From assembly GCF_001951155.1 (NCBI RefSeq), contig NZ_CP016359.1, forward strand, positions 310,001-374,000: a stretch of 64,000 bases of DNA, given 5' to 3'. This DNA comes from Christiangramia flava JLT2011 (GTDB taxonomy: Bacteria > Bacteroidota > Bacteroidia > Flavobacteriales > Flavobacteriaceae). Positions 1-9,700 of the stretch are shown here, in pieces. Positions within the stretch are counted from its first letter, which is position 1, and every line of letters starts with the position of its first letter. The translations under genes were made by a program, and so were the position numbers. The notes below the pieces were generated by a model. The model was not told the origin of the DNA and searched no databases. It saw only the letters and a list, made by a program, of their open reading frames with translations.

Positions 1-39
1 AATGCTCATAATCTGGTTTGGTTGGTTAATTTCAGCAGT

Positions 40-1932
40 TTAATACAACACCCGGAATTTGATGGTTCCCTGGATGGCTTTCAGCTCCTCGATCACGTGA
101 TCGTCGTATTCCTTGTCAATATCGGTAATCACATAACCGATAGTTTCGTTCGTTTTCAGGTATTGACCTACGATATTGATATCGTTCGCGGCCAGAATAC
201 GGTTGATGTGCGCGATGATTCCCGGTTTATTGTGGTGAATATGAATGAGCCTGTGTGCGTTTTCCAAAGTGGGCAGTTGCAGGTTCGGGAAATTCACTGA
301 ATTCGTCGTGCCACCGGTATTGATGTAGTTAATGATCTTCCCGGGCACGAAATTTCCAATATTTTCCTGGGCTTCTTCAGTACTACCGCCAATATGCGGA
401 GTAAGTATAAGGTTTGGCAAACCGCGTAAAACTGACTGGAATTCTTCCTGATTGGTCTTAGGCTCTTTCGGAAAAACGTCTACTCCCGCACCGGCAATTC
501 GGCCAGATTCAATATGTTTTTTCAGCGCATCCACATCCACAACCTGTCCACGGGCAAGATTCAGAAAATAAGAACCTTCCTTCAGCCAGCTCAATTGCTT
601 GTCACCGATCATATTGGTGTTTTCCTTTCTTCCGTCTACATGAAGCGTGACCACATCCACGATCTTGAACAGCTCTTCGAGGCTGCTGCATTTGGTGGCA
701 TTTCCCAGGGCCAGTTTTTCTACCAGATCGTAATAATATACATCAAAACCAATGGCTTCGGCGACTACTGATAGTTGTGAACCAATATTCCCGTAACCCA
801 CGATACCCAGCTTTTTCCCTCGAATCTCGTAACTGCCTTTCGCCGATTTGTTCCATTGTCCCTGGTGCATTTCCGCAATTCGATCAGGCAGGTTTCGCAT
901 CAGGAGAATGATCTCGCCAATGGCCAGTTCCACCACCGAGCGGGTATTGCTAAATGGCGCGTTAAAAACCGCTACCCCTTTATTGAGGCAGGCCTCGAGG
1001 TCGATCTGGTTGGTACCAATACAGAAGGCACCAACGGCAATGAGCCGGTTAGCGTTTTCCAGCACCTTGGCGGTTAGCTGGGTTTTGGAGCGAATTCCCA
1101 ATATAGAAACATCTTTGATCTTTTCGGAAAGTTCCTCTTCGTCCAGAGCGCCCGAAATCGTGGAAACATTGTAACCTTCTTTCTTCATGATATCTACGGC
1201 ATCTGCATGCACATTTTCAAGAAGCAGTACTTTGATTCGGTTTTTGGGATAAGAAATCGCTTTATTCATTTTGTTTACGTATAAAAATTCATCTAAACTA
1301 GGTGTGATATGATCGGCATTTTCCAGGATGTTCTCGCGGGAAACATTTTCAGTAAACGCATAGAACTTGTTGGCCAGCCCGGCGGCTTTGATCTCATAAT
1401 CAGTATAACCGTCGCCAATAACATACACATCCCCTTTTAGGTCCAGTCTTTTAAGTTGTTCCACTTTACCATTGTTGGATGACAGGACATTGTCATGATC
1501 GAAACCGGTCACGTCGCCGTTCTCATCGAATTCAAAAGTATTGGCGAAGACATTTTCAGGTTTTACGCCCAGTTCCTGAACGATTGGAACGATAAATTCT
1601 TTAAAACCATTGGAAACGATGTAGATGCGATCGCGGTATTCTTTGAAAAAATCTTCGTTACGAACGAACGAAACAGAAACCTTCTGTCGAAGGTTCTCAA
1701 TTAAAGGCTGCAGGTGCTTTCTATTCGCATCCAGCAGTTCCAGCCGCTGGCTCAGCGAATCACGAAATGCTAGTTGCCCGCCCATTCCCTGGTTGGTAAG
1801 GTCTACCAGTTTTTGTAATCGTTGTTCCTTTTCAGGATGGCCTTCCAGTGAAATTTCGCCAAGTACGTCCAGGGCTTCTACCTGTGTGAACGTGGAGTCG
1901 AAATCAATCACAAAATGCCTGTTATTCTCCAT
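40..1932 (-). CDS. serA: Phosphoserine phosphatase-like HAD domain fused to D-3-phosphoglycerate dehydrogenase
   Basis: This 630-residue cytoplasmic protein joins two steps of L-serine synthesis. Residues about 5-215 are a HAD phosphatase domain of SerB type. They show motif I DFDST (Asp10 and Asp12), motif II around VSNG (107-109) and motif III GDGYTD (173-178). Residues about 233-545 are a D-2-hydroxyacid dehydrogenase. They carry the NAD-binding GYGNIG (379-384) and the catalytic trio Arg461, Glu490 and His513 (in ARGQ, KEP and TPHIGG). The last 80 or so residues look like an ACT regulatory domain, which binds serine in this family. The ATG at 1932 starts immediately before the HAD motif, so the N terminus is complete. 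SerA oxidises 3-phosphoglycerate and SerB dephosphorylates phosphoserine, so the fusion brackets the SerC step, which is not in this window. It stands apart from the PUL, and a 338-bp gap separates it from a divergent gene. Confidence 0.93.
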   Translation of the reverse strand: MENNRHFVIDFDSTFTQVEALDVLGEISLEGHPEKEQRLQKLVDLTNQGMGGQLAFRDSLSQRLELLDANRKHLQPLIENLRQKVSVSFVRNEDFFKEYRDRIYIVSNGFKEFIVPIVQELGVKPENVFANTFEFDENGDVTGFDHDNVLSSNNGKVEQLKRLDLKGDVYVIGDGYTDYEIKAAGLANKFYAFTENVSRENILENADHITPSLDEFLYVNKMNKAISYPKNRIKVLLLENVHADAVDIMKKEGYNVSTISGALDEEELSEKIKDVSILGIRSKTQLTAKVLENANRLIAVGAFCIGTNQIDLEACLNKGVAVFNAPFSNTRSVVELAIGEIILLMRNLPDRIAEMHQGQWNKSAKGSYEIRGKKLGIVGYGNIGSQLSVVAEAIGFDVYYYDLVEKLALGNATKCSSLEELFKIVDVVTLHVDGRKENTNMIGDKQLSWLKEGSYFLNLARGQVVDVDALKKHIESGRIAGAGVDVFPKEPKTNQEEFQSVLRGLPNLILTPHIGGSTEEAQENIGNFVPGKIINYINTGGTTNSVNFPNLQLPTLENAHRLIHIHHNKPGIIAHINRILAANDINIVGQYLKTNETIGYVITDIDKEYDDHVIEELKAIQGTIKFRVLY

Positions 1933-2270
1933 TTTTGATCAATTAGTTAGTGGTGTTTGAATGAATAAAACTAAGCCTTTTTAAGGCATTTAGAAACAGA
2001 AAAATACGTGCGGAATTTCAGTTTTACGGAAAATGTAACAGATGTGCATTTAAATTTCAGATTGCTGAATAAAATTCCCAATTCCGAATCTTTTTTAAAT
2101 GTTTTAAATTTTTTTGAAACAATTTAGTTTTCCTCTTCACTCCCCAATCTCACTCCAACCGATAATTTTGGCCGCATATCGAATAGTTTTTCCGAAAAGA
2201 TGTATTTAACATATTTTTTGTATTTTCCTTGCTGAAAGGCAAGCGATTGCCTGAATATCCAATTCTTTTT
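1933..2270. promoter_or_regulatory. Divergent intergenic region between serA fusion and DUF3857 gene
   Basis: This 338-bp AT-rich gap must hold promoters for both flanking genes. On the plus strand TAATTTTG at 2163-2170 matches the Bacteroidota -7 consensus TAnnTTTG, but I find no TTG at the usual distance upstream. A weak 5-bp inverted repeat (GCCTT/AAGGC) lies at 1975-1987. Nothing resembling the LacI operators of the PUL is present, which fits these genes lying outside that regulon. Confidence 0.3.
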
Positions 2271-4193
2271 ATGAGCAACATTTTCTGGAGAAGCTTTCTG
2301 CTTCTATTTATCACAACCGGGGCGAATTATGCGCAAAAACATGTGGAACCCAGCAGCCAGGACCTGCAATTAGCTGAAGATATCCATGCCCGTTTTGAAG
2401 ACGATGAGGTAGCGCTGGTCTCCAGTACCGATTATATCACTTTTGACCTCAGCCGGGATGGCAAACAGGTAACCGCAACACAAACCACTACCAGCCAGTG
2501 GATCAACCTCACCAGCCGCGCCGACATTCAGTTGTATGATTTCTATGACGGGGAATCAGATATTAGTGAATTCAACATATTTTCAGAAAACCAGAAACGT
2601 GCGAAGTACCATATTATAGATGAAGCTTACCACGACCAGGACCTTTTTCACAATGATGCCAGAGTGAAACACGCGCATTTGGATTTTCCTGTTAAAGCTT
2701 ACCGTTATGAAACCCGGATCACCAAAAATTACCAGGATATTAAATATTTTACAGGGCTTTACCTTGTGGAGGAATATCCAATTTTAAAAAAAGAGGTGAC
2801 TTTTGTCATTCCATCCTGGCTTCAGCTGGATTTAAAAGCGATCAATTTCGAAGGCTACGAGATCACCAAAACGGAAAAACAGGGAGAAAATGCGAACCAG
2901 ATCGTCACTTTTACGGCAACCAATGTGCCGTCGCGAATGGATGAAAGCCATACGCCAGGGCCAAGTTACCTGTATCCCAATATTCTGATCCTTCCGAAGA
3001 GCTTTGAAAACGAGGGCCAGAAAACCGTGCTTTTTAATGATACTTCAGATCTTTACAGCTGGTACCGTTCACTGGCCAGCGAACTGGAAAACGACAATTC
3101 TGCTTTTCGCAATACGGTCGCCCAACTTACCGCCGGCACAACTTCCGAAGAGGAAAAGATCCGCAATATCTATTACTGGATCCAGGATAATATTCGGTAT
3201 ATCGCTTTTGAAGACGGAATAGCCGGTTTCAAGCCCGATGAAGCTTCAAACGTCTATAAAAAACGCTACGGCGATTGCAAGGGAATGGCCAATCTCACGA
3301 AACAAATGCTCACCGAGGCTGGATTCGATGCTCGACTGACCTGGCTCGGCACTGATCATATCGCGTACGACTACTCCACGCCCAACCTTTCTGTAGACAA
3401 TCACATGATCTGTACTGTCATGCTGGGCGATGAAATGATCTTTTTAGACGGCACCGAAAAATTCAATTCCCTCGGGGAATACAACAGCCGAATCCAGGGA
3501 CAACAAATGCTGATCGAAGATGGGGAAAACTTTATTTTAACAAGGGTGCCGGTAACAGCACCGGAATTCAATTCAGAAAATGCCGAATACGACCTGAGCA
3601 TCCAGGATGAAGAGATCGTGGGAAGCGTTCATAAAAGCTTTTCCGGGCAGCAGCGATCTGATTTGCTTTATTATTTCCATTCGCTTCAGAATGACCGAAA
3701 AGACGACTTTCTAAATTTCTACCTGAGCAACGGAAGTAACAATATTGAAGTGAGCAATATTCAGACTTCCGATCTGACAAACCGCGACAGCATCCTGGAA
3801 ATCGCTTACGACATCCGGATCAAAAATGCCGTTTCCAGCTTCGGAAATACCATTTACCTCGATCTCGACATCGATAAGGAACTTGGGAACATGGATTTTA
3901 AAGACCGAAAAGTGGATTACCAGTTTGATTCCCGAAAAGACCTGCTGGCGACCTACAAAATAACCATCCCCGATGGCCTAGAGGTTTCTGCAATTCCGGA
4001 AGCCTACAAAACTTCCACTGAAGCATATGATCTCAACGTATCGTTTGATAAACAGTATCAAAAACTGATCTATAAAAAACATTTCCGCATCAAGAATGCG
4101 CGGATCAAAGCCAGCGATTTTGAAAACTGGAACAAGCACATTCAGCAACTCAACAATATTTACAACGAGCAAATTACCTTCTCTAAAAACTAA
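2271..4193 (+). CDS. Secreted DUF3857/transglutaminase-like protein with intact Cys-His-Asp triad
   Basis: The protein has 640 residues if translation starts at the ATG at 2271, where a Sec signal peptide begins (MSNIFWRSFLLLFITT, then ANYAQ). An in-frame TTG at 2229 would put a charged extension ahead of the signal and is less likely. The first 230 residues or so resemble DUF3857. Next comes a transglutaminase-like core with Cys336 (in YGDCKG), His378 (in DNHM) and Asp393 (in FLDGT), the three catalytic positions of the fold. The C-terminal third is beta-rich and matches the DUF3858 type of tail. Such proteins are common in Bacteroidota envelopes, and their substrate is generally unknown. 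The stop codon lies 4 bp before the next gene, so the two are very likely co-transcribed and may act together. Confidence 0.85.
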   Translation: MSNIFWRSFLLLFITTGANYAQKHVEPSSQDLQLAEDIHARFEDDEVALVSSTDYITFDLSRDGKQVTATQTTTSQWINLTSRADIQLYDFYDGESDISEFNIFSENQKRAKYHIIDEAYHDQDLFHNDARVKHAHLDFPVKAYRYETRITKNYQDIKYFTGLYLVEEYPILKKEVTFVIPSWLQLDLKAINFEGYEITKTEKQGENANQIVTFTATNVPSRMDESHTPGPSYLYPNILILPKSFENEGQKTVLFNDTSDLYSWYRSLASELENDNSAFRNTVAQLTAGTTSEEEKIRNIYYWIQDNIRYIAFEDGIAGFKPDEASNVYKKRYGDCKGMANLTKQMLTEAGFDARLTWLGTDHIAYDYSTPNLSVDNHMICTVMLGDEMIFLDGTEKFNSLGEYNSRIQGQQMLIEDGENFILTRVPVTAPEFNSENAEYDLSIQDEEIVGSVHKSFSGQQRSDLLYYFHSLQNDRKDDFLNFYLSNGSNNIEVSNIQTSDLTNRDSILEIAYDIRIKNAVSSFGNTIYLDLDIDKELGNMDFKDRKVDYQFDSRKDLLATYKITIPDGLEVSAIPEAYKTSTEAYDLNVSFDKQYQKLIYKKHFRIKNARIKASDFENWNKHIQQLNNIYNEQITFSKN

Positions 4194-4197
4194 TTCC

Positions 4198-6372
4198 ATG
4201 AACCGGTATTTCTATAGTATTCTATTTCTGGTGATCGCCAGTGTTTCCTTTGCCCAGTCGAACAAAGAAGATAATGTTCGCGAACTTTTCTGGGGGCCAG
4301 ACGATCCCGTGAAAAACGTGATGGAAATTCCTGAAAAATGGCAGCGTGAATCGGCAGTGGTCATTTACAAATTTGAAGATTACACCTATAATAAGTTCAT
4401 TTCGAAGATGACGACGACCAAATCGGTCCGGCAGCGCATCAAATTATTAGACCAGGCCGCGGTCGAGGAATTTTCTGAATTCTCCTTTACAAACCGGTTC
4501 AAATCTTCGAACTGGATCGGGAATTTGATGGCCGGGGAAAAACATATTGTGGGGGTGAAAGTCATCAAACCAGACGGATCAGAAAATGTGATCAACGTGG
4601 CAGAAGAATCAGTTGAAGTAGACGGTGAAACCAAGCTCGCGATCGCCAATCTCGAAATTGGGGATATCATTGATTATTATTCTTATATCGAAGACCTGCA
4701 GCCGGTGATGGGAACGATTGAAATTTATGATCCTGTGGAAGAAACGCTGGCAGAAGTCTATCCCGTGATGAATTACAGGCTTCAGTTACTTACCGATAAT
4801 AAATTTTACCTCAATTTTCGTTCTTTCAACGGCGCACCGGAACTGAAGGAGATCGATAATAATAAGAACAGTAAGCGGCTTTTTGTTCTGGAAGCACAGG
4901 ATATTGCGAAAAGAGATTTCCCGAACTGGTATTACCCCCTGGTGGAGTTGCCTTCAGTGAAATTCCAGGTCTATTATGCCGTGAATAATAAAAATGCCGA
5001 TTATGCAATGGCTTTTATTTCGGAAGATGAAGATATTGTGAAGAAAGAGGTGAGCCGGGAAGAAATCCTGAACCTTTATGACACGCGTTTTCGGCCTGCC
5101 GGGAATTACGGGGAAGTGGAAGATTACCTGAAAGCCCATGAATACGCCAGTGATGCTAAAATGGTTCAAGATGCCTATTATTTCATGCGCCACTATTTTT
5201 TCACGCGCTATATCGAAGCCTCCCTGGTACAGGATTCGAAAATTTCGAACGACGCGTTCAAATATTACTCGCGGGGCTCTACGATCATTGATAGCCAGAA
5301 ACGTTTCGTACAGATGTTTACCGCGCTGCTGAAGGAATTTGATATCGATTACGAGATCGTGGTTGGCAAAAACCGATTTGACGGCTCGCTTGAGGATATC
5401 CTTATCGAGCAGAACGTGAAGACCCTGTTGAAGGTCAAAACCGAGCCACCGGTTTATATTGAATATTTTGATCCGCATAGCGTCGCAGGTTCCTTTTCGC
5501 CGCATCTGGATGGCACAGATATCTACCTCCTCTCGTCACAAAAACGCAAAAAGATCGACCAGATCGATCTGGCAAAACTTCCTGCCACTACGGTAGCTGA
5601 TAATGTTTCCGAAGCGAATATGAGCGTGAGCCTGAACCAGGATTTCAGCGGAATGAGCGTCTCCAGCGTCAATCGGTTTTTTGGACATGAAAAAACGGAA
5701 GAGCAGAAAGACCGACTCTATTTTGCCGATTATGTCTATGAAGATTACGATCGTTTCCAGACCGAGCGCTACCTGGACATGGTGAAGAATAAAGAAAAAG
5801 ACCAGTTTCAGAAAGAGCTGAATTCCCTTTCCGACAAAATCAGGGAAAGACAAAAAGAACATTTTCAGGAGCGACTTTCAAGGGCGTTTGACCTGGAAGG
5901 GATCGAAAACTATGATTACCAGATCAATAAGACCGGCCGTTACGGCTTTACAGAAGCCTTTGAATTTTCCGAAGAATACGATATCGAGAACGGCCTAATA
6001 AAAAAAGCAGGGCCCAATTACATTTTGGAGATCGGCCGGCTTATTGGCCAGCAGATCTCGCTGAACGCTAAACAGCGGGACCGTAAAGAGAATATTTACA
6101 TGGCCTATCCCAGGCGCCTAAAGAATAGCATCAGGTTCCAGATTCCTGAAGGCTTTGTAGTAGAAGGCCTGGAAAAGCTCAACGTTTCTACGGAAAATGA
6201 AACCGGCGCTTTTATAAGTCAGGCAACTGTAGAAGGCAATGAGCTGGTGATCAATACTACCAAGGAATACCGCCATAATTACGAACCGAATGCCAATTGG
6301 GGCAAAATGATGGAATTCCTGGATGAAGCTGATAATTTTTACAATGCCAAGATCCTACTGAAGAAGCAGTAA
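4198..6372 (+). CDS. Secreted DUF3857 protein lacking any cysteine (partner of the upstream transglutaminase-like protein)
   Basis: I start this protein at the ATG at 4198, giving 724 residues. There a clean signal peptide begins (MNRYFYSILFLVIASVSFAQ). The longer reading frame from 4096 only overlaps the upstream gene. The layout follows its neighbour, with an N-terminal DUF3857-type beta domain, a helical transglutaminase-like middle (about 300-480) and a C-terminal beta domain. The whole protein contains no cysteine, so it cannot use the Cys-His-Asp mechanism of the family. It is probably a binding or structural paralogue. A charged, Lys/Glu-rich helical stretch lies near residues 525-570. 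Its stop codon directly abuts the stop of the converging oxidoreductase gene. Confidence 0.82.
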   Translation: MNRYFYSILFLVIASVSFAQSNKEDNVRELFWGPDDPVKNVMEIPEKWQRESAVVIYKFEDYTYNKFISKMTTTKSVRQRIKLLDQAAVEEFSEFSFTNRFKSSNWIGNLMAGEKHIVGVKVIKPDGSENVINVAEESVEVDGETKLAIANLEIGDIIDYYSYIEDLQPVMGTIEIYDPVEETLAEVYPVMNYRLQLLTDNKFYLNFRSFNGAPELKEIDNNKNSKRLFVLEAQDIAKRDFPNWYYPLVELPSVKFQVYYAVNNKNADYAMAFISEDEDIVKKEVSREEILNLYDTRFRPAGNYGEVEDYLKAHEYASDAKMVQDAYYFMRHYFFTRYIEASLVQDSKISNDAFKYYSRGSTIIDSQKRFVQMFTALLKEFDIDYEIVVGKNRFDGSLEDILIEQNVKTLLKVKTEPPVYIEYFDPHSVAGSFSPHLDGTDIYLLSSQKRKKIDQIDLAKLPATTVADNVSEANMSVSLNQDFSGMSVSSVNRFFGHEKTEEQKDRLYFADYVYEDYDRFQTERYLDMVKNKEKDQFQKELNSLSDKIRERQKEHFQERLSRAFDLEGIENYDYQINKTGRYGFTEAFEFSEEYDIENGLIKKAGPNYILEIGRLIGQQISLNAKQRDRKENIYMAYPRRLKNSIRFQIPEGFVVEGLEKLNVSTENETGAFISQATVEGNELVINTTKEYRHNYEPNANWGKMMEFLDEADNFYNAKILLKKQ

Positions 6373-7458
6373 TTATTCTTCGGAAAGAACAATGGTTTTC
6401 CCAGTTTGAGCGGAGCGAATCGCGGCATCCAGGATCTGCGCTACCGTGAGGTTAATTGGAAGGCCATAAAGTCCTTCCGAAGGATCGATTTTTTCCTGAA
6501 CGACTGCAGCCAGGTATGAAAACGGATCGGCATAAGGTTCGGGACGTGGTTCCAGGCTTTTAATTTCTTCGGAAGATTTTGCATCGAGTCTTTCGATCAC
6601 AGTGGTCGCGTCTTTAGCGGTCGCGAAACCTTTTGTGCCATAGACCGTCATATCCTTCCTCGAAAATGGCCAGTTCCAGGACGCCTGGATGACACATTGT
6701 GCTTTTGGATACTGAAGAATGATCGTGGCTTCATCATCTACATTCTTATAAATTTCAGGTTTATTCTGGTTGGTGATTGCGGTAACTGAAACAGGCTTTT
6801 CTCCCTTCATTAGCCAGGTTATAAGATTCGCGCCATAACAGCCAAAATCTACCAAAGCTCCGGCCCCATTTTTCTCAGGATCTACAAGTATCCCCAAAAA
6901 GTCCTCTCCTACTCCAATTTCCTTCGGTCCTTCATGGCCGTCATTCACCCAGACTTTCCTGACAGCTCCCAGCTTTCCGTCCTGAAGCAACTTCCCAACA
7001 TACTGATTGCTGCTGTACCAGGAAGTTTCAAAATTGGTAATTACATTGATATTATGCTGTTTCGCCAATTTTCCAATTTTAAGCGCCTCATCATAATCGA
7101 ATGCCAAAGGTTTTTCTACCATTACGTGAATTCCTTTTGGCGCTGCTGCTTCTACTACCGGCAGATGTTCGCTGATGGCTCCAAAAGCCGATACGGCTTC
7201 CGGCTTTGTTTTCTTCAGCATTTCATCCAGATCAGTATAAAAAAGTGAAGGGTCTAAGTCATAATTTTCCTGAAATTTTTTGGCTAGTGCTTCATCTTCC
7301 TCATAGATCCCCACGATCTCAATATCGTTCTTTCCTTCGCGGTTAAACACCCAGTGAACATGACCGTGACTGAGCCCGGCTATTGCTATACGAACAGGTT
7401 GCTGTGCAAACACTGCCGAATGTATCAATACTGTAAAAATTAGCGCTTTTAATTTCAT
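6373..7458 (-). CDS. Secreted Gfo/Idh/MocA-family oxidoreductase
   Basis: This 361-residue protein has a Sec-type signal peptide (residues 1-19, cut after VFAQ) followed by a Rossmann fold. The nucleotide-binding loop is AIAGLSHGH (25-33), and the family EKP motif is at 115-117, whose Lys takes part in catalysis. The C-terminal half is the usual alpha/beta substrate domain. Family members oxidise or reduce sugars with tightly or loosely bound NAD(P). Export is unusual unless the cofactor stays bound through the reaction cycle. It is the last gene of the GH76-GH92 unit, 34 bp after GH92. It is one of three exported Gfo/Idh/MocA proteins in the locus, and only this one uses a Sec rather than a Tat signal. 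A role in sugar oxidation or 3-keto-sugar reduction is inferred from context. Confidence 0.82.
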   Translation of the reverse strand: MKLKALIFTVLIHSAVFAQQPVRIAIAGLSHGHVHWVFNREGKNDIEIVGIYEEDEALAKKFQENYDLDPSLFYTDLDEMLKKTKPEAVSAFGAISEHLPVVEAAAPKGIHVMVEKPLAFDYDEALKIGKLAKQHNINVITNFETSWYSSNQYVGKLLQDGKLGAVRKVWVNDGHEGPKEIGVGEDFLGILVDPEKNGAGALVDFGCYGANLITWLMKGEKPVSVTAITNQNKPEIYKNVDDEATIILQYPKAQCVIQASWNWPFSRKDMTVYGTKGFATAKDATTVIERLDAKSSEEIKSLEPRPEPYADPFSYLAAVVQEKIDPSEGLYGLPINLTVAQILDAAIRSAQTGKTIVLSEE

Positions 7459-7492
7459 ACGAGGAAGATACTAAATCTGCTTCGGAAAGAGA

Positions 7493-9670
7493 CTAATTAG
7501 TTTCCAGCATTAACGTGCCGCCATTTTCCAGTTCGTCGTGCGACAGAAAATATCCATCCAGTTGCTTTCCATTCAATTGAATTTTTTCAAGGTTCCTTCC
7601 TTCTGAATGCTTAATATTTAACGAATTACCATTCGGTAAATTCCAGGTAACCTCATCAAAAATCGGAACGGTAACCAGGTACTCCGGATCGGTCGCTGAA
7701 AAGGAATAAAGGCCACCAGCAGTCATCACATACCAGGCAGACATTTCCCCGGCATCATCCATCCCGGGAAGGGCCAGCCCGCTGTCTCCAATTCCGTAGA
7801 AATCATTCAGAATAGTATCTAAAATAGCCTGAGATTTCCCAGGTTTATCAATAAAGTAATAAGAAAAAGGAGCTTCATGATCTGGCTGATTTCCTATACA
7901 ATACTGCCCTATAAAGCTGGACACGTTCCTGGCAATATGCTGCGGATTCCATTTTACCGTGAACAGGGAATCTAATTTTTTCTCAAACGCGTTATTCCCG
8001 CCATACAATTCTACCAATTTCGGCATATCATGTGGCGCAAAGAAGGATACCTGCCAGGCGTTCGCCTCCCGGTACATGTATTCGTAATAAGGATATTCTG
8101 AATCGAACGGTGTGATCCACTCTCCATTTTCCAGCCTGCCGCGCATGAAATTTGTTTGCTTATCGAAAACATATTCAAAATTTTGGGAACGCTGCATCAA
8201 ATCGTCGTAATGTTCCTGATCATTCATTTTTTCTGCTAGTTGCGCTAAAGAATAATCATCATAGGAATATTCAAGAGTTTTAGAAACCCCTGCATTCGAT
8301 TTTGTTTCGGTATGTGCTTTTTCCACATCAGCATCAGAAATATATCCTTTCTCGATATACTCTTTGATGTGAGGCCTTGTCCCTCCCTCTTCATAGGCGT
8401 TATTCAGCAAAAATTCATATGCTTTATCCACATCAAAATCTTTAATGCCTCGCAAATAGGATCCAGTGATAAAGGAAGCAGCATGATCTCCGTGAAAAAA
8501 TGTTGGGATGAACCCCTTTTCTTCTCCTCGAACGATCAAGGATTTGATAATATCTGCCGTAACTTCCGGCTGGAATATCTCCATCATTACCAACTTGTTT
8601 CTATAGGTATCCCAAAGCGACGGATTGGTATAAAAACGGTGTCCACGATTCATTTTTTGATTTCCCGGACCGGCAAAATCATTATTAACATCGCTTCGTA
8701 ATGCTGGCCAAAGAAAAGTACGATACAAAGAACTGTAAAATAGCTGTTTCTGCTTTTCGGTTCCGCGATCTACAACAATCCCATTCAGAATAGGCGTCCA
8801 TACATTTTGAGCCTCCTCGCGAACTTCATCAAAAGTCTTATCTCCAATTTCTTTCGTCAGGTTTTCCTTTGCATTTTCGGCACTCACGAAAGAAAGCCCA
8901 ATTTTCATGGTAACTTCGGAAGGTGAATTCCCTAATTTTATCAGGGCATAAGCCTTCTGATCCTCATTCTCCTGAACTCTTCTAAGCTCTTCAATTGGCC
9001 CATTCAGTATGGCGTGAAAATAGATCTTGTCACCTCCCATATCCTGAATTCCGCTGACTTCATTTTCACTTACTTGTTCTATATTCCAATTATTGACCCG
9101 GTTATTCGCTTCTCCTAATTTGAATACGATCTGCTTTTCAGCATTCTCCTGAAACTGGTATTTATGGTATCCGGCGCGTAAAGTAGAAGTAAGTTCCACA
9201 TTAATTCCGTAGTCGTCTAATTTGACCTGGTAATATCCTGGAGCAGCTGATTCATTTTGATGATCGAAAGAACTTTTGAACGGATATGTAGCATTTTCTG
9301 AAACCGGTAAAACAGGAATATTGCACAAATTCCAGTGACCTTTGTTGGTGTGAGTGAAAGCAATTATCTGATTATCTTCATATTCATAACCGGCGCCAGA
9401 ACCAAATTTGGTAATTGGGCTAAGCTGGACCATCGCATTTGGTAATGAAGAACCCGGAAATGTTAGTCCCGCCCAAACCCGCCAGTCTCTTGGTGGTGTA
9501 TACCCTATCGAATCAGGATTCGTTAATGGCGCAGTACCAATGAATGTATTCACGTAATCGAATGGCTTTTTCTGCCCGGATCTATTTACCGCCTCATTTT
9601 CTGAAGTGACTTCAGTTTTACATGAAATCAATATTGTACATGTTGCAAGAAATAGAAGAACTCTCTTCAT
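7493..9670 (-). CDS. GH92 alpha-mannosidase, divergent lipoprotein
   Basis: This 725-residue protein is a predicted lipoprotein (leader MKRVLLFLATCTILIS, then Cys). An alternative ATG lies two codons upstream at 9676. GH92 enzymes are Ca-dependent inverting exo-alpha-mannosidases. The general-acid region reads EANAW (Glu535), and the base region reads GMDDAGEMSAWY (Asp638 and Asp639), so both catalytic positions look occupied. The N-terminal half departs from the other GH92s here. The usual His-rich substrate motif reads FTHTNKGHWNLCNIP, and an extra segment (SIGYTPPRDW) precedes the FPGSS block. Expect an altered glycone or linkage specificity. It lies 30 bp downstream of GH76 and is followed by a secreted oxidoreductase, probably in one transcript controlled by the operator at 10882. 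Confidence 0.88.
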   Translation of the reverse strand: MKRVLLFLATCTILISCKTEVTSENEAVNRSGQKKPFDYVNTFIGTAPLTNPDSIGYTPPRDWRVWAGLTFPGSSLPNAMVQLSPITKFGSGAGYEYEDNQIIAFTHTNKGHWNLCNIPVLPVSENATYPFKSSFDHQNESAAPGYYQVKLDDYGINVELTSTLRAGYHKYQFQENAEKQIVFKLGEANNRVNNWNIEQVSENEVSGIQDMGGDKIYFHAILNGPIEELRRVQENEDQKAYALIKLGNSPSEVTMKIGLSFVSAENAKENLTKEIGDKTFDEVREEAQNVWTPILNGIVVDRGTEKQKQLFYSSLYRTFLWPALRSDVNNDFAGPGNQKMNRGHRFYTNPSLWDTYRNKLVMMEIFQPEVTADIIKSLIVRGEEKGFIPTFFHGDHAASFITGSYLRGIKDFDVDKAYEFLLNNAYEEGGTRPHIKEYIEKGYISDADVEKAHTETKSNAGVSKTLEYSYDDYSLAQLAEKMNDQEHYDDLMQRSQNFEYVFDKQTNFMRGRLENGEWITPFDSEYPYYEYMYREANAWQVSFFAPHDMPKLVELYGGNNAFEKKLDSLFTVKWNPQHIARNVSSFIGQYCIGNQPDHEAPFSYYFIDKPGKSQAILDTILNDFYGIGDSGLALPGMDDAGEMSAWYVMTAGGLYSFSATDPEYLVTVPIFDEVTWNLPNGNSLNIKHSEGRNLEKIQLNGKQLDGYFLSHDELENGGTLMLETN

Positions 9671-9700
9671 AATCATAAGTGATGTTTTATCTTGAAATTT

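Noticed and set aside
1975..1987. Short inverted repeat as a serA terminator or operator
   Set aside because: Only five base pairs, located upstream of the gene rather than after it, and AT-rich surroundings make such repeats common.
4954..5505. 183-codon minus-strand frame
   Set aside because: It is antisense to the second DUF3857 protein, with no recognisable domain.
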